NCBI GenBank assembly: GCA_965223955.1
Contig: OZ245029.1
Location: 1,798,001-1,862,000 of the forward strand
Origin: Bin75 sp965223955
GTDB lineage: Bacteria; Nitrospirota; Nitrospiria; Nitrospirales; UBA8639
Length of the DNA: 64,000 nucleotides
Direction of reading: 5' to 3'
The notes beneath the pieces are model-generated. The model was given only the letters and a program-made list of their open reading frames with translations, had not been told where the DNA came from and searched no databases. Positions within the stretch are counted from its first letter, which is position 1. Every line of letters begins with the position of its first letter. Positions 1 to 8,218 of the stretch are shown in pieces. Both the position numbers and the translations under genes were made by a program.

Positions 1-1
1 T

Positions 2-541
2 TGCGTTGTGGGCGGTAGTGAAACCACGGGTATCGCGTTTGCAGATTCTCAGGCAACGCTCACTGATAATTTGATTCACGACAATGACCATGGCGTGTCG
101 ATTGGAGGAACGTCGATCGTGCATCTGGAACGGAACGTCATCACGCGAAGCTTGTTTGAAGGCGTCCTTGTGGCTGATCAGGGTCAAGCCACGTTGATTC
201 GGAATACCCTTGTCAAGAATGGGGGAGGCGTCAAGTTTCAGGACGATGCAACGGGCAGGGTTGCCGGTAACATTATTGACGAAGCCCGGGTGGGAATCGC
301 GTGGTCAGTCAAGAATACCGTGAACATAGCGCATAATGGATTACATCATATCGACGTGAATTATCAGGTCGACGGTCAAGCCGTGTCTGCTTCCTTGAAG
401 CCCCACGCCTTTTCGGACGTTTATGCCGCCCCCAAGTTTGTCGCGCCACATCGTGGGGATTACCGATTGCAAGCCGATTCTCCACTGCTGCACGTCGGCG
501 AGTTTCCTTACCTGGGCGCCCTTGGCCCGGTGCGGGAGTAG
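2..541 (+). CDS. Right-handed parallel beta-helix protein, C-terminal part (5' end outside window)
   Basis: The frame is open from the first codon of the window, so this is the 3' part of a larger gene; the GTG at 8 is not a convincing start. The visible 179 residues show the short repeating N-x-I/V and G-V pattern of pectate-lyase or NosD-type beta-helix coils (for example NLIHDNDHGVSI, then NVITRSLFEGVLV, then NTLVKNGGGVKF), roughly one coil per 22-24 residues, followed by a non-repetitive tail. Proteins of this fold are usually exported and bind or cleave polysaccharide, but no catalytic residues can be assigned from this fragment. No downstream partner gene is present; repeats follow directly. 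Confidence 0.7.
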   Translation, partial: CVVGGSETTGIAFADSQATLTDNLIHDNDHGVSIGGTSIVHLERNVITRSLFEGVLVADQGQATLIRNTLVKNGGGVKFQDDATGRVAGNIIDEARVGIAWSVKNTVNIAHNGLHHIDVNYQVDGQAVSASLKPHAFSDVYAAPKFVAPHRGDYRLQADSPLLHVGEFPYLGALGPVRE

Positions 542-841
542 CGCCGTAGGTTGGGTTAGCCGAAGGCGTAACCCAACAATCTGCAAATCTGTCGGATTAC
601 GCTCCGCTAATCCGACCTACGAAACATCCCCCTCACCCTGCCCCTCTCCCACCAGGGGCGAGGGTAAGGAAAATATCCTCTCCCTTGACGGGAGAGGATG
701 AAGGTGAGGGTGGTGAGTCTTGTGGTTGGGTTAGCCGGAGGTGTAACGTAACATCTTCGCTGTTCGATGAGCACGGAACCTGTCGGATTACGCAGGGCTA
801 ATCCGACCTACGAGGACTACATGGTTACACGGCTACGTCCC
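542..841. repeat. Intergenic repeat cluster (R2, R1, GC-rich hairpin, R2, R1)
   Basis: This 300-base gap holds no gene. It starts with an R2-type palindrome variant (GTAGGTTGGGTTAGCC..GGCGTAACCCAAC, about 546-576), then an R1 palindrome (GTCGGATTACGC..GCTAATCCGAC, about 591-620). A region of CCCTCACC / GGTGAGGG complementarity follows (about 630-712), and a second R2/R1 pair ends near 812. The short reading frames here are translations of repeat sequence. Confidence 0.8.
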
Positions 842-1261
842 TCAGGGCATACCCACCACACAGAACCCGCTGGCTCTGGCGGCAATGGCTAATGCGGCAT
901 CATGGGTCGCCAGCATAAGGTCTTCCTGCCTTCTCTCTTTCCACAACAGCGCTGTGGCTAAATGAATGGCGTCCAGGGTTCCCAGTGCGGTGGGGAGTGG
1001 TTGCGCGGCCCGCGTCAGAATCGGGCGCGTCAGATCAATGATCTCCATGGCTTCCAGCAGTCGAAACACGGCCTCTCTTCTTAACGCAATCTCTTCATCT
1101 GAAAATCCCTCACTCAACCGCAATCGGTCTAAGGTGCGCAAACATTCTACTTCGACCAAGGCTGACGCGATTCCCCGTTCGATGGTCCGCCATTCTTTGA
1201 CCGCGTTTCGTTGTCCAAGGATGACGCGCAGGAGTACGGAAGAATCCAGATAGGCGATCAC
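842..1261 (-). CDS. PIN-domain ribonuclease toxin, VapC type
   Basis: The protein has 139 residues with the acidic PIN signature: Asp in IAYLDSSVLLR near residue 6, Glu in LVEVECLR, Asp in LGTLDAIHLATA, and a C-terminal THDAALAIAA motif. PIN toxins are Mg-dependent RNases that cut tRNA or mRNA when their antitoxin is lost. The start overlaps the stop of the upstream antitoxin gene by four bases (ATGA), typical of translationally coupled toxin-antitoxin pairs. The length is normal for VapC. The RNA target cannot be told from sequence. The pair sits between two blocks of palindromic repeats. Confidence 0.87.
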   Translation of the reverse strand: MIAYLDSSVLLRVILGQRNAVKEWRTIERGIASALVEVECLRTLDRLRLSEGFSDEEIALRREAVFRLLEAMEIIDLTRPILTRAAQPLPTALGTLDAIHLATALLWKERRQEDLMLATHDAALAIAARASGFCVVGMP

Positions 1262-1521
1262 CGCTCAGGCTCGCGTTCTTCCAAGAGGATACTGACGATA
1301 TCCTTTCGCAGTTTGAGTGGGGGAGGTAAAGGTATCCGACGCAGTTTCGGAGCACCTGGGAGCGGGGCTCGTACGCTGAGCAAGGCTTTATTGTCTGTAC
1401 AGGGCACGATGTACGCGATGGGCGTGTCTCGATCCAGTACCGTAAGCGTCCGACCCGCGCGAACGTGACGCAGATGTTCACTCAAGCGGCTTTTCAAATC
1501 GGCAATGCGGACGTTCTTCAT
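1258..1521 (-). CDS. Phd/VapB-type antitoxin
   Basis: The protein has 87 residues starting MKNVRIADLKSRLSEHLRHV. This matches the Phd/YefM-type DNA-binding N-terminus, whose first half forms the dimer that binds the operator, followed by VRAGRTLTVLDRDTPIAYIVP. The C-terminal half, rich in Pro, Arg and Lys, would wrap the toxin. It is first in a two-gene unit with the PIN toxin (ATGA overlap). A 7+7 inverted repeat overlaps its start codon and is the likely autoregulatory site. Confidence 0.83.
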   Translation of the reverse strand: MKNVRIADLKSRLSEHLRHVRAGRTLTVLDRDTPIAYIVPCTDNKALLSVRAPLPGAPKLRRIPLPPPLKLRKDIVSILLEEREPER

Positions 1522-1538
1522 GACTAGAAGATAGTCAT
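1520..1538. promoter_or_regulatory. Candidate operator of the toxin-antitoxin pair
   Basis: ATGACTA-GAAGA-TAGTCAT is a perfect 7-bp inverted repeat with a 5-base spacer that includes the antitoxin start codon. Antitoxins of this type commonly bind such palindromes to repress their own operon. The position supports this, but binding is inferred. Confidence 0.45.
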
Positions 1539-2063
1539 TATTGGTCAGAAATGCAAGCTCAATATTTTTCGGAGCAAACAGCGCCGTAGGTTGGGTTAGC
1601 CGGAGGCGTAACCCAACAACTCTCTGTCGGATTACGCTGCGCTAATCCGACCTACGACTACTCGACAATACGTTCTGCAAAAAACCCCTGGATCCTCGTA
1701 GATTGCCTGGATCCTTTACTTGACTGGATCCCCGATCAGGTCGAGGACAGGCGTCGGGGACAAGCGTCGAGGATGACAGAAGGAGGTGTCGGATTACGCT
1801 GCGCTAATCCGACCTACGACTACTCTCTACCCCACCCCCGCTTTCGCGGGGGCATGCCTAGCTCACCCTCCCCTTACAAAGGGGAGGGAAAAGACGGGCA
1901 TACCTTCTGTGTCCCCCTCCTTTGTAAGCGCCGTAGGTTGGGTTAGCCGGAGGCGTAACCCAACACCGCAACTCAAGGCGGATTACGCTGTGGATTGTCG
2001 GATTACGCTGCGCTAATCCGACCTACGACTACTACTACACGGCTGTGTAGGTCGCAGGCTTGG
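1539..2063. repeat. Intergenic repeat cluster (R2/R1, long R4, R1, R3, R2, R1)
   Basis: The 525-base gap contains no credible gene. In order it holds an R2/R1 pair (about 1580-1658), a 93-base long R4 copy (1687-1779) that recurs nearly unchanged at 50640 and 57247, and an R1 palindrome (about 1787-1820). Next comes an R3 block with a CCCCGCTTTCGCGGGG hairpin and CTCCCCTTACAAAGGGGAG (about 1826-1895), also found inside the MITE at 47 kb. Two further R2/R1 units run to about 2037. Confidence 0.8.
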
Positions 2064-2732
2064 TTAGACCGGCCATTGTTCTTCACGCCAAGCCATGTCC
2101 CAAAACATCCATTCATAGCGCGAACTGGTCAGAAACGCTTCACTCATCCGCTCTTTTTCGGCCTTACCGGCCAGTTTGGCTTCTTTGTCGACCAGGGCGC
2201 GCATCCATCGGGTGACTTCGGCAAATTCCGGCGATCCGTATAACAGCAACCAATCCCGATAGGGATGTTTGGGTGACGGTGGTCCCTTTCGCAACAGATG
2301 TCGGCCCACGGCACAATAGATCCATGCGCAGGGAAGGGCCACGACCGTGAGTTCGGCCAGGGTGCCGGTTTGGGCCGTGCTTCGCATGTGCCGGCAGTAG
2401 GCATAGTTCGTCGGTGCGAGAGGGGTGTTTCGCATGTCAGCGGCCGTGAGCTTCCATTGCTTGCCGTAGGTTTCATGCAACCCGCGTTCGACAACGATGG
2501 TTTCTTCAACCAGTTTGGCAAAGCGAAGAGTCGTATCGGGGTCTTGGGCTTTTTGTGCACCCACGGCGAATATTCGGGCGAGTTCTTCGAGATACCGGGC
2601 ATCCTGCAGAATATAATACTGAAATTTGCGTTTGGGTAGGGTGCCTTTCCCAAGGGCTACCACAAAGGGATGTTTGAATTGCGCGTCCCAGATCGGCTTG
2701 GCCAACTGTCGTAGACGTTTGGTGAAACTCAC
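2064..2732 (-). CDS. tenA: TenA-family protein (aminopyrimidine aminohydrolase, thiaminase II-like)
   Basis: The 222-residue helical protein has recognisable TenA segments: FTKRLRQLAKPIWDAQFKHPFVVALGKGTLP near the start, FQYYILQDARYL, and the ALPCAWIY segment that carries the usual catalytic Cys, with acidic residues near the C-terminus. TenA hydrolyses thiamine breakdown products for salvage in the cytoplasm. It lies 15 bases downstream of the thiol peroxidase gene on the same strand, so the two may be co-transcribed. No TPP riboswitch is visible upstream. Confidence 0.87.
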   Translation of the reverse strand: MSFTKRLRQLAKPIWDAQFKHPFVVALGKGTLPKRKFQYYILQDARYLEELARIFAVGAQKAQDPDTTLRFAKLVEETIVVERGLHETYGKQWKLTAADMRNTPLAPTNYAYCRHMRSTAQTGTLAELTVVALPCAWIYCAVGRHLLRKGPPSPKHPYRDWLLLYGSPEFAEVTRWMRALVDKEAKLAGKAEKERMSEAFLTSSRYEWMFWDMAWREEQWPV

Positions 2733-2747
2733 GGTACCTCCAATGCG

Positions 2748-3401
2748 TTAGAGTAAGGCTCGCGCGGCAGCGAAGGCTGCCTCCATGTCCGGCATGTTTG
2801 CAAGGTTTGGGGTAATTTGCAGATAGCGGATGATATTGTTTTTATCCACCACCATCACCGCCCGGGCAAGTAAACGTGGGCCGTCCAATAGAAGCCCATG
2901 GGTGCGCCCAAAGTCTCCGCCCCGGTAGTCGGACAAAAACGTGACGTTGTCGATTTTTGCTTCTTTGGCAAAGCGGTCTTGAGCGAATGGGGTATCGACG
3001 CTGACGGTATAGAGAGTGATCTTCGCATCGAGGCCTTTGTTTTTCTCACTGAGGTAATGGGTTTGCTGCTCGCACACTTTCGTGTCGAGGGAGGGAACCA
3101 CGCTGATGATGCGTACGTTGCCTTTCGTCTCGGTAATATCCTGGAGGGATAAATCCCCTTTGGCTAATTTCACGGAACGGAGCGCTTCTCCCGTGGAAAT
3201 CTCCGGGCCGGCCAACGCGAGGGTGGAGTCTCGAAAGGCAATGGTGGATCCTGCACCGGCAGCGGCCGTGCCCTTGGCGACAGGAATGGATTGATAGGAG
3301 AAGCCTGCATCCACCCGGGTGTCGAATGAGGCACATCCACTGAGCGTCAGTAAAACAATGAGGCTAACGAAAACGAGAGGGCATCGTATGAAACGTCTCA
3401 T
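2748..3401 (-). CDS. tpx: Lipoprotein thiol peroxidase (Tpx-like, 1-Cys)
   Basis: The start is at 3401, where GGGAGG precedes ATG at proper spacing; a longer upstream frame lacks this. The 217-residue product has a signal peptide ending in a lipobox (LTLSGC), so it should be anchored in the periplasm. The mature part is Tpx: a redoxin fold with the peroxidatic motif PSLDTKVCEQQ and the later PFAQDRF motif. In E. coli Tpx this second motif carries the resolving Cys (RFC); here it is RFA and no other mature Cys exists. A 1-Cys mechanism with an external reductant is inferred. Confidence 0.88.
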   Translation of the reverse strand: MRRFIRCPLVFVSLIVLLTLSGCASFDTRVDAGFSYQSIPVAKGTAAAGAGSTIAFRDSTLALAGPEISTGEALRSVKLAKGDLSLQDITETKGNVRIISVVPSLDTKVCEQQTHYLSEKNKGLDAKITLYTVSVDTPFAQDRFAKEAKIDNVTFLSDYRGGDFGRTHGLLLDGPRLLARAVMVVDKNNIIRYLQITPNLANMPDMEAAFAAARALL

Positions 3402-3534
3402 GAGTAAGACCTCCCTGTTGTTGGGTTCGATCGACTGGAGCATCGGAGGATTGTCGGTTGAAAATTTTATACGGCAGGATTGGGGGGCTGTCAAGAAATG
3501 GCACACCCGGGAGATTCCTTGGAGGAACGGTACG

Positions 3535-3707
3535 TGTGCACTCATTCGTTGACAGTCAGGATTGTCGGGTTACGCCTTCGGCTAACCCGACCTACAAAAA
3601 AGACCATGTCCTCGTAGGTCGGATTAGCGCAGCGTAATCCGACAATAATCCGACGAGGGCGTCGAGCTGCGGATTGTCGGGTTACGCCTTCGGCTAACCC
3701 GACCTAC
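3535..3707. repeat. Solo MITE terminus plus R2-R1-R2 palindromes
   Basis: TGTGCACTCATTCGTTGACAG (3535-3555) matches the terminal repeat of the MITE family described elsewhere in this window, without a partner end nearby. It is followed by R2 (about 3564-3597), R1 (about 3615-3643) and R2 (about 3674-3707). The last R2 runs into the coding strand of the neighbouring hydrolase and provides its TAG stop. Confidence 0.75.
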
Positions 3708-4585
3708 CCGGCAAGGAACTGCACGAGGGCGGGGTTGACGAAGTCGGGGTTTTCCCATTGGGGGAGATGCCCGGAATTCGGCGCGACGAGGAACGAACTG
3801 CCGGGAATGGTCGTTTGCAGGGTTTGCCCTACCGAAGAAGGAAAGATTTTATCGTCTGCTCCCCAAAGAATGAGCGTGGAGTGTGAAATGTCCGTTAATC
3901 GCGGGGCAAAAGTGGTTTCCCATTCCGGGATCTGATCCAGTTGTGAATACATGGCATAGAAGAATCCGGGCTGAGCGCGGAGTTGGTGAGCACGTTCCAC
4001 GACGATTGGGGAAATCAGGGCATGATCGTGAATGATTTCTTTCAGAATGAGTTTGATGGACCATCGGCCGGTTACCCAACTTCCCAATTTTGACAACCAG
4101 AGTGCCGGCCGGTGTTTGATAAACCGGCTGGTTCTTGGAGATTGAAGATTGTCGAAAATATTGGAGGGAAATCCCCCGATCAGCACGAGTTTGGCGACGC
4201 GGTCCGGATACTCCAGGCTCATCCCGATTGCGAGACCGGCCCCCATGGAACAGCCGATCAATGTGGCTTTTTGAATGTGGAGGTTATCCATGAACCTGCG
4301 GAAGGTATCGAGCAGAAAGGCCGGAGAATACATGCGTTCAGGTTTCTCGGACAGTCCCGATCCCAACAAATCAGGCGTAATGATCCGGCACGACCGGGCG
4401 AGTGCGACTTGTTGGTGTTCCCAATGCCACATGGAGCCGCCCAATCCATGAATCAGAATGACGGGCGAGCCCTTCCCGTGGTCCAGATAGGCAACGTGAT
4501 ATCCGTTTACGGTGGTGGTATGAACGGCGTGTCGATGGAGCTGGTCAACGTGGGAGGGGATGCGAAGAGGGGAAGAGGTTGTCAC
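3704..4585 (-). CDS. Alpha/beta hydrolase
   Basis: The protein has 293 residues and the alpha/beta-hydrolase core: HGLGGSMWHW (oxyanion region), the nucleophile elbow GCSMGAG, an acid in WGADDKIFP, and the catalytic His in NSGHLPQWENP. A cap insertion lies between about residues 150 and 225. It is probably a cytoplasmic esterase or C-C hydrolase; the substrate is unknown. It follows the carboxylase genes by 45 bases on the same strand and may be their third operon member. Its stop codon lies inside an R2 palindrome, so the repeat may have trimmed the original C-terminus. Confidence 0.88.
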   Translation of the reverse strand: MTTSSPLRIPSHVDQLHRHAVHTTTVNGYHVAYLDHGKGSPVILIHGLGGSMWHWEHQQVALARSCRIITPDLLGSGLSEKPERMYSPAFLLDTFRRFMDNLHIQKATLIGCSMGAGLAIGMSLEYPDRVAKLVLIGGFPSNIFDNLQSPRTSRFIKHRPALWLSKLGSWVTGRWSIKLILKEIIHDHALISPIVVERAHQLRAQPGFFYAMYSQLDQIPEWETTFAPRLTDISHSTLILWGADDKIFPSSVGQTLQTTIPGSSFLVAPNSGHLPQWENPDFVNPALVQFLAG

Positions 4586-4630
4586 AACGGTAGACTGACA
4601 CGGCGGCAGAGTCGATCCATTTTGCTGAAT

Positions 4631-6574
4631 TTATTCGAGTTGGATCAGGGTTTCATCGCAATTGACAAGATCGCCTTCGTTGACGTAGATGGCCTTCACC
4701 GTCCCATCAATCGGTGCGGTGATTTGGTTTTCCATTTTCATCGCTTCAATCACGATTACCGGCTCTTCGGCGGCGACTGTGCCGCCTTCCGTGACGAGAA
4801 TTTTCACGACGCGGCCCGGCATGGGCGTCGTGACGTCTCCCGGGCCACTGGGTTTGGGGCGTTCTCCCTTGCCGGTGCCGGTTGAGACGGGTGCCTCGGG
4901 TCCGCTGGCCAACACTTCTTGCAGTGGTTCCAGGTAGACTTCTTCGAGTTTGTCATCGACCTTGATGTAGTAGGGTTTTTTCCCGTCGATGGACCGCCCT
5001 GAGCCTGAAACCCGTACGTGATACGATTCCCCGTGGAGGGTGACGGTAAATTCGATAGGTGCGAGATGTAGCCCGGGGGTCGACGAAGTTTCTCGTTCTC
5101 CTCCTGGTGGTTCGAGGGGTTCGGGCCGTAGCTCCCCGCTTGTACGTTCGTGGATAAATTGTAACGCAACGGAAGGGAACAAGGTATACGACAACACGTC
5201 TTCCTCGGAGACGTCATGTTCGCTCAGTTCTTTAGCGGCTTCTTCCAATTCAGGGGCAAGGTTATCCGCCGGTCTGTTTGAGATAGGAACGTCGTCGGCA
5301 ATGGCTTTTTCCTTTGTGGTTGAATCCAAGGAGCCGGGCGGTTCGCCGTAGAGGCCCAAAAAGTAATTCTTGGCTTCATTGGTGATGACTTTGTACCGCT
5401 CTCCGGTTATCACGTTCAGCGTGGCTTGGGTGCCGACGATTTGACTGGTGGGGGTGACCAACGGCGGGTAGCCCATGTCCTTGCGAACCCGCGGGATTTC
5501 CTCCAGCACTTCTTTCATTTTGTCTATGGCATTCTGATCCGCCAATTGGGATGCCAGGTTTGAAATCATGCCGCCCGGCACCTGTGACGACAAAACGTCT
5601 GTATCGACGCCCGTGAAATCACTTTCAAATTGGTGATATTTTTTTCTTGCCGCTCGCAGTTGTTCCGTTATGGGGGCGAACCGGGACAAATCCAATCCGG
5701 TGTCGTATGGAGTCTTTCGCAGGGCCGCAATAAAGGTTTCCGTGGGGGGATGCGACGTGCCGCCCGCGAGTGGAGACAGGGCCGTATCCAAAATATCGAG
5801 ACCGCCGAGAATCGCCATGAGTGACGACATCGAAGCCATTCCCGACGTATAATGCGTATGAAGGTGGATGGGAACCCGAACCGCTTCCTTCAACCGTTTG
5901 ATGAGTGTATAGGCTTCAAAAGGAGGTAAGAGTCCGGCCATATCCTTGATGCAGATGCTGTCCGTGCCAAGATCTTCCAGTCGTTTGGCTTGTTCCACGA
6001 AGTGATGCAGGCTGTGCACCGGGCTGACCGTATAGCAAATCGTGGCTTCCACGTGTTTGTTGCATTGCCGGACCACTCGGATGGCGGATTGAAGGTTTCG
6101 AATGTCATTCAAGGCGTCGAATACGCGAAAGACGTCGATGCCGTGTTCCGCTGACTTGACGATGAATTGTTCCAGGACGTCGTCGGCGTAATGCCGATAC
6201 CCAACCAGGTTTTGCCCGCGCAGCAGCATTTGCAGCCTGGTGTTGGGGGCTGCCTGGCGGAAGGCGCGCAACCGTTCCCACGGATCTTCTTTCAGAAATC
6301 GCAGGCAGGCGTCGAACGTGGCGCCTCCCCAGACTTCCAGGGACCAGAACCCGACCGCATCCAGTTGTTCCGCCGTGGGGATCAAATCTTCCGTGCGCAT
6401 GCGCGTCGCCAGCAACGATTGATGCCCGTCTCGTAAGGACACGTCCGTGAGGTGTATTTTGCGTCCCGGTGAGCTTTCCAGTTCGAACGTCTCCGGACGT
6501 TTGCCCTTCCGTCGCTTTTTGGATGCTCCGGTGCGTCTTTTGAACTTATCCCAGAATGTTGGTTTCTTTGCCAT
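4631..6574 (-). CDS. pycB: Carboxyltransferase-biotin carrier subunit of pyruvate (or 2-oxoglutarate) carboxylase
   Basis: The protein has 647 residues. After a basic N-terminus, an HMGL-like carboxyltransferase domain (about 35-310) carries LRDGHQS, CIKDMAG and the metal-binding HLHTH. A PYC/OADA conserved domain follows (about 330-480), then a Pro/Gly-rich linker and a biotinyl domain with EAMKMEN, where the Lys near residue 613 would carry biotin. It forms a two-subunit biotin carboxylase with the next gene upstream (gap 41 bases). OadA of the Na-pumping decarboxylase looks similar, but no membrane beta subunit is nearby. CfiA, the 2-oxoglutarate carboxylase of reductive-TCA organisms, has the same architecture and cannot be excluded. 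Confidence 0.9.
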   Translation of the reverse strand: MAKKPTFWDKFKRRTGASKKRRKGKRPETFELESSPGRKIHLTDVSLRDGHQSLLATRMRTEDLIPTAEQLDAVGFWSLEVWGGATFDACLRFLKEDPWERLRAFRQAAPNTRLQMLLRGQNLVGYRHYADDVLEQFIVKSAEHGIDVFRVFDALNDIRNLQSAIRVVRQCNKHVEATICYTVSPVHSLHHFVEQAKRLEDLGTDSICIKDMAGLLPPFEAYTLIKRLKEAVRVPIHLHTHYTSGMASMSSLMAILGGLDILDTALSPLAGGTSHPPTETFIAALRKTPYDTGLDLSRFAPITEQLRAARKKYHQFESDFTGVDTDVLSSQVPGGMISNLASQLADQNAIDKMKEVLEEIPRVRKDMGYPPLVTPTSQIVGTQATLNVITGERYKVITNEAKNYFLGLYGEPPGSLDSTTKEKAIADDVPISNRPADNLAPELEEAAKELSEHDVSEEDVLSYTLFPSVALQFIHERTSGELRPEPLEPPGGERETSSTPGLHLAPIEFTVTLHGESYHVRVSGSGRSIDGKKPYYIKVDDKLEEVYLEPLQEVLASGPEAPVSTGTGKGERPKPSGPGDVTTPMPGRVVKILVTEGGTVAAEEPVIVIEAMKMENQITAPIDGTVKAIYVNEGDLVNCDETLIQLE

Positions 6575-6615
6575 AAGGTGCCTTTGCGTTAAAGATACTC
6601 GGTGCCGATGAGGCG

Positions 6616-8034
6616 TTATAGTCCTTCATACGCCGCAATGGCGGCAGAGAGCGTCACCACAAGATCTTCCGATACCAAGGGATAGTCGTATTGATAGAGG
6701 TCCGGGTGCGAGTCCAGGTAAAACGTATCGAATTTTCCCGACAGGAAATCGGGGTCTTCCATAATATTTTTCAAAAAGGGAATGTTCGTTTTGACTCCTC
6801 GCAACAAAAACTCCTCCAGCGAGCGGTGGGTCCGCCGAACCGTTTCGTCCCACGTCCGGCCCTGTACCGTCATTTTGGTCAACAACGCGTCATAGTAGGG
6901 GGGAACGGTATAGTCTTTGTACACGACGCCGTCGATCCGCACCCCAATTCCACCTGGAGAAAAATAAGCCGTGATTTTGCCCGAAGAAGGCCGAAACCCG
7001 TTTTGAGGGTCTTCCGCGTTAATCCGGCATTGAATCGCATGGCCCTGAAGATTCACTTCATGTTGCCCGAATACGAGCGGCCGTCCTGCGGCAATCCAAA
7101 TTTGGGATTGTACGATATCAATGGTGGTGATCTGCTCCGTGACCGTATGTTCCACCTGAATCCTTGGATTCATCTCCATGAAATAGTAGTGGCCATCCTG
7201 ATCCAACAGGAATTCGACGGTGCCGGCATTTTGAAACTTGGCGGCACGGGCCAACTCAATCGCGGCGTCGCCCATTTGGCCCCTCAGCTGGGGCGTGAGG
7301 ATTAAGGAGGGGGCAATTTCGATTATTTTCTGATGGCGACGCTGGATTGAACAATCGCGTTCACCCAGATGCACGACGTGCCCCTCTTCGTCCGCGAGGA
7401 GCTGAAACTCAATATGATGCGGTCGTTCGATGTATTTTTCAAGAAAAAGATCGGCGTTTCCAAAAGCCGCCAACGCTTCCCGAGCCCCGGACTCCATGGC
7501 CTCTTTGAGTTCTTCGTCGGAACGGACGACTCGAAGTCCGCGTCCCCCCCCCCCGGCACTGGCTTTGACCATCACCGGATAGCCGATGGATCGAGCAAAG
7601 CTCAGGCCTTCTTCTACTCTTTGAACGTGGCCTTCCGTTCCCGGAACCACGGGGATCCCGATTTGTTTGGCGAGTTCCCTGGCTTGTACTTTATCGCCCA
7701 GCAGTTCCAAGGCCTCGGGAGTCGGGCCGATAAACGTGATGTCCGCCTCTCGACACAAATGGGCAAACTGGGCGTTCTCCGCCAGAAACCCGTATCCAGG
7801 ATGAATCGCATCGGCTTCGATGCGTTTGGCCAAGTTGACGATTTGCCGGGCGTCGAGGAATCCCTGGACCGGACCGGGGCCTACCAGATACGCTTCATTG
7901 GCCTTTTTGACATAAATCGCCGTGGCTTCGCATTCAGCATAAATGGCCGCCGTGGCGATGTTGAGTTCACGACAGGCCCGGATGACCCGCATTGCGATTT
8001 CACCACGATTTGCTACGAGGATTTTTTTGAACAT
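6616..8034 (-). CDS. pycA: Biotin carboxylase subunit (PycA/AccC/CfiB type)
   Basis: The protein has 472 residues, the usual length for a stand-alone biotin carboxylase. It shows the N-terminal KILVANRGEIAMR, the Gly-rich ATP-grasp loop SAGGGGRGLRVV, MEMNPRIQVEHTVTE and the C-terminal biotin carboxylase domain with AEDP. It carboxylates biotin on the partner subunit encoded directly downstream, using ATP and bicarbonate. The pairing with a transcarboxylase subunit argues for pyruvate or 2-oxoglutarate carboxylase rather than acetyl-CoA carboxylase. The start is at ATG 8034 with AGGG upstream. Confidence 0.92.
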   Translation of the reverse strand: MFKKILVANRGEIAMRVIRACRELNIATAAIYAECEATAIYVKKANEAYLVGPGPVQGFLDARQIVNLAKRIEADAIHPGYGFLAENAQFAHLCREADITFIGPTPEALELLGDKVQARELAKQIGIPVVPGTEGHVQRVEEGLSFARSIGYPVMVKASAGGGGRGLRVVRSDEELKEAMESGAREALAAFGNADLFLEKYIERPHHIEFQLLADEEGHVVHLGERDCSIQRRHQKIIEIAPSLILTPQLRGQMGDAAIELARAAKFQNAGTVEFLLDQDGHYYFMEMNPRIQVEHTVTEQITTIDIVQSQIWIAAGRPLVFGQHEVNLQGHAIQCRINAEDPQNGFRPSSGKITAYFSPGGIGVRIDGVVYKDYTVPPYYDALLTKMTVQGRTWDETVRRTHRSLEEFLLRGVKTNIPFLKNIMEDPDFLSGKFDTFYLDSHPDLYQYDYPLVSEDLVVTLSAAIAAYEGL

Positions 8035-8218
8035 GGACTGCCCTGAAGGAGAGAGGTGTCGTTCCTTTGGTTGAGGACAACCACAGGGGGCTGTCCCTAC
8101 GAATCTCCGTCCCGGGAAATTAATTGCCGGAGAGCATCTCGATGTTCGTGGGGCGAGGGCCTATGTATCATGGATGGTGAGGATCCTGTCAAGAGGACGC
8201 CATGGCCATCAATCGGGC

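Noticed and set aside
423..701. Plus-strand reading frame of 92 codons
   Set aside because: It overlaps the beta-helix gene out of frame and then translates R2 and R1 repeats; the same peptide patterns appear at every repeat copy.
1786..2243. Two plus-strand frames of 76 and 82 codons
   Set aside because: They consist of R1/R2/R3 repeat sequence and the antisense of tenA; no ribosome-binding site and no independent composition.
2064..2800. TPP riboswitch before the tpx-tenA unit
   Set aside because: The tenA upstream region is only 15 bases and the tpx leader contains none of the conserved thi-box segments.
4112..4885. 257-codon plus-strand frame
   Set aside because: Antisense to the hydrolase and carboxylase genes, both of which have full family motifs.
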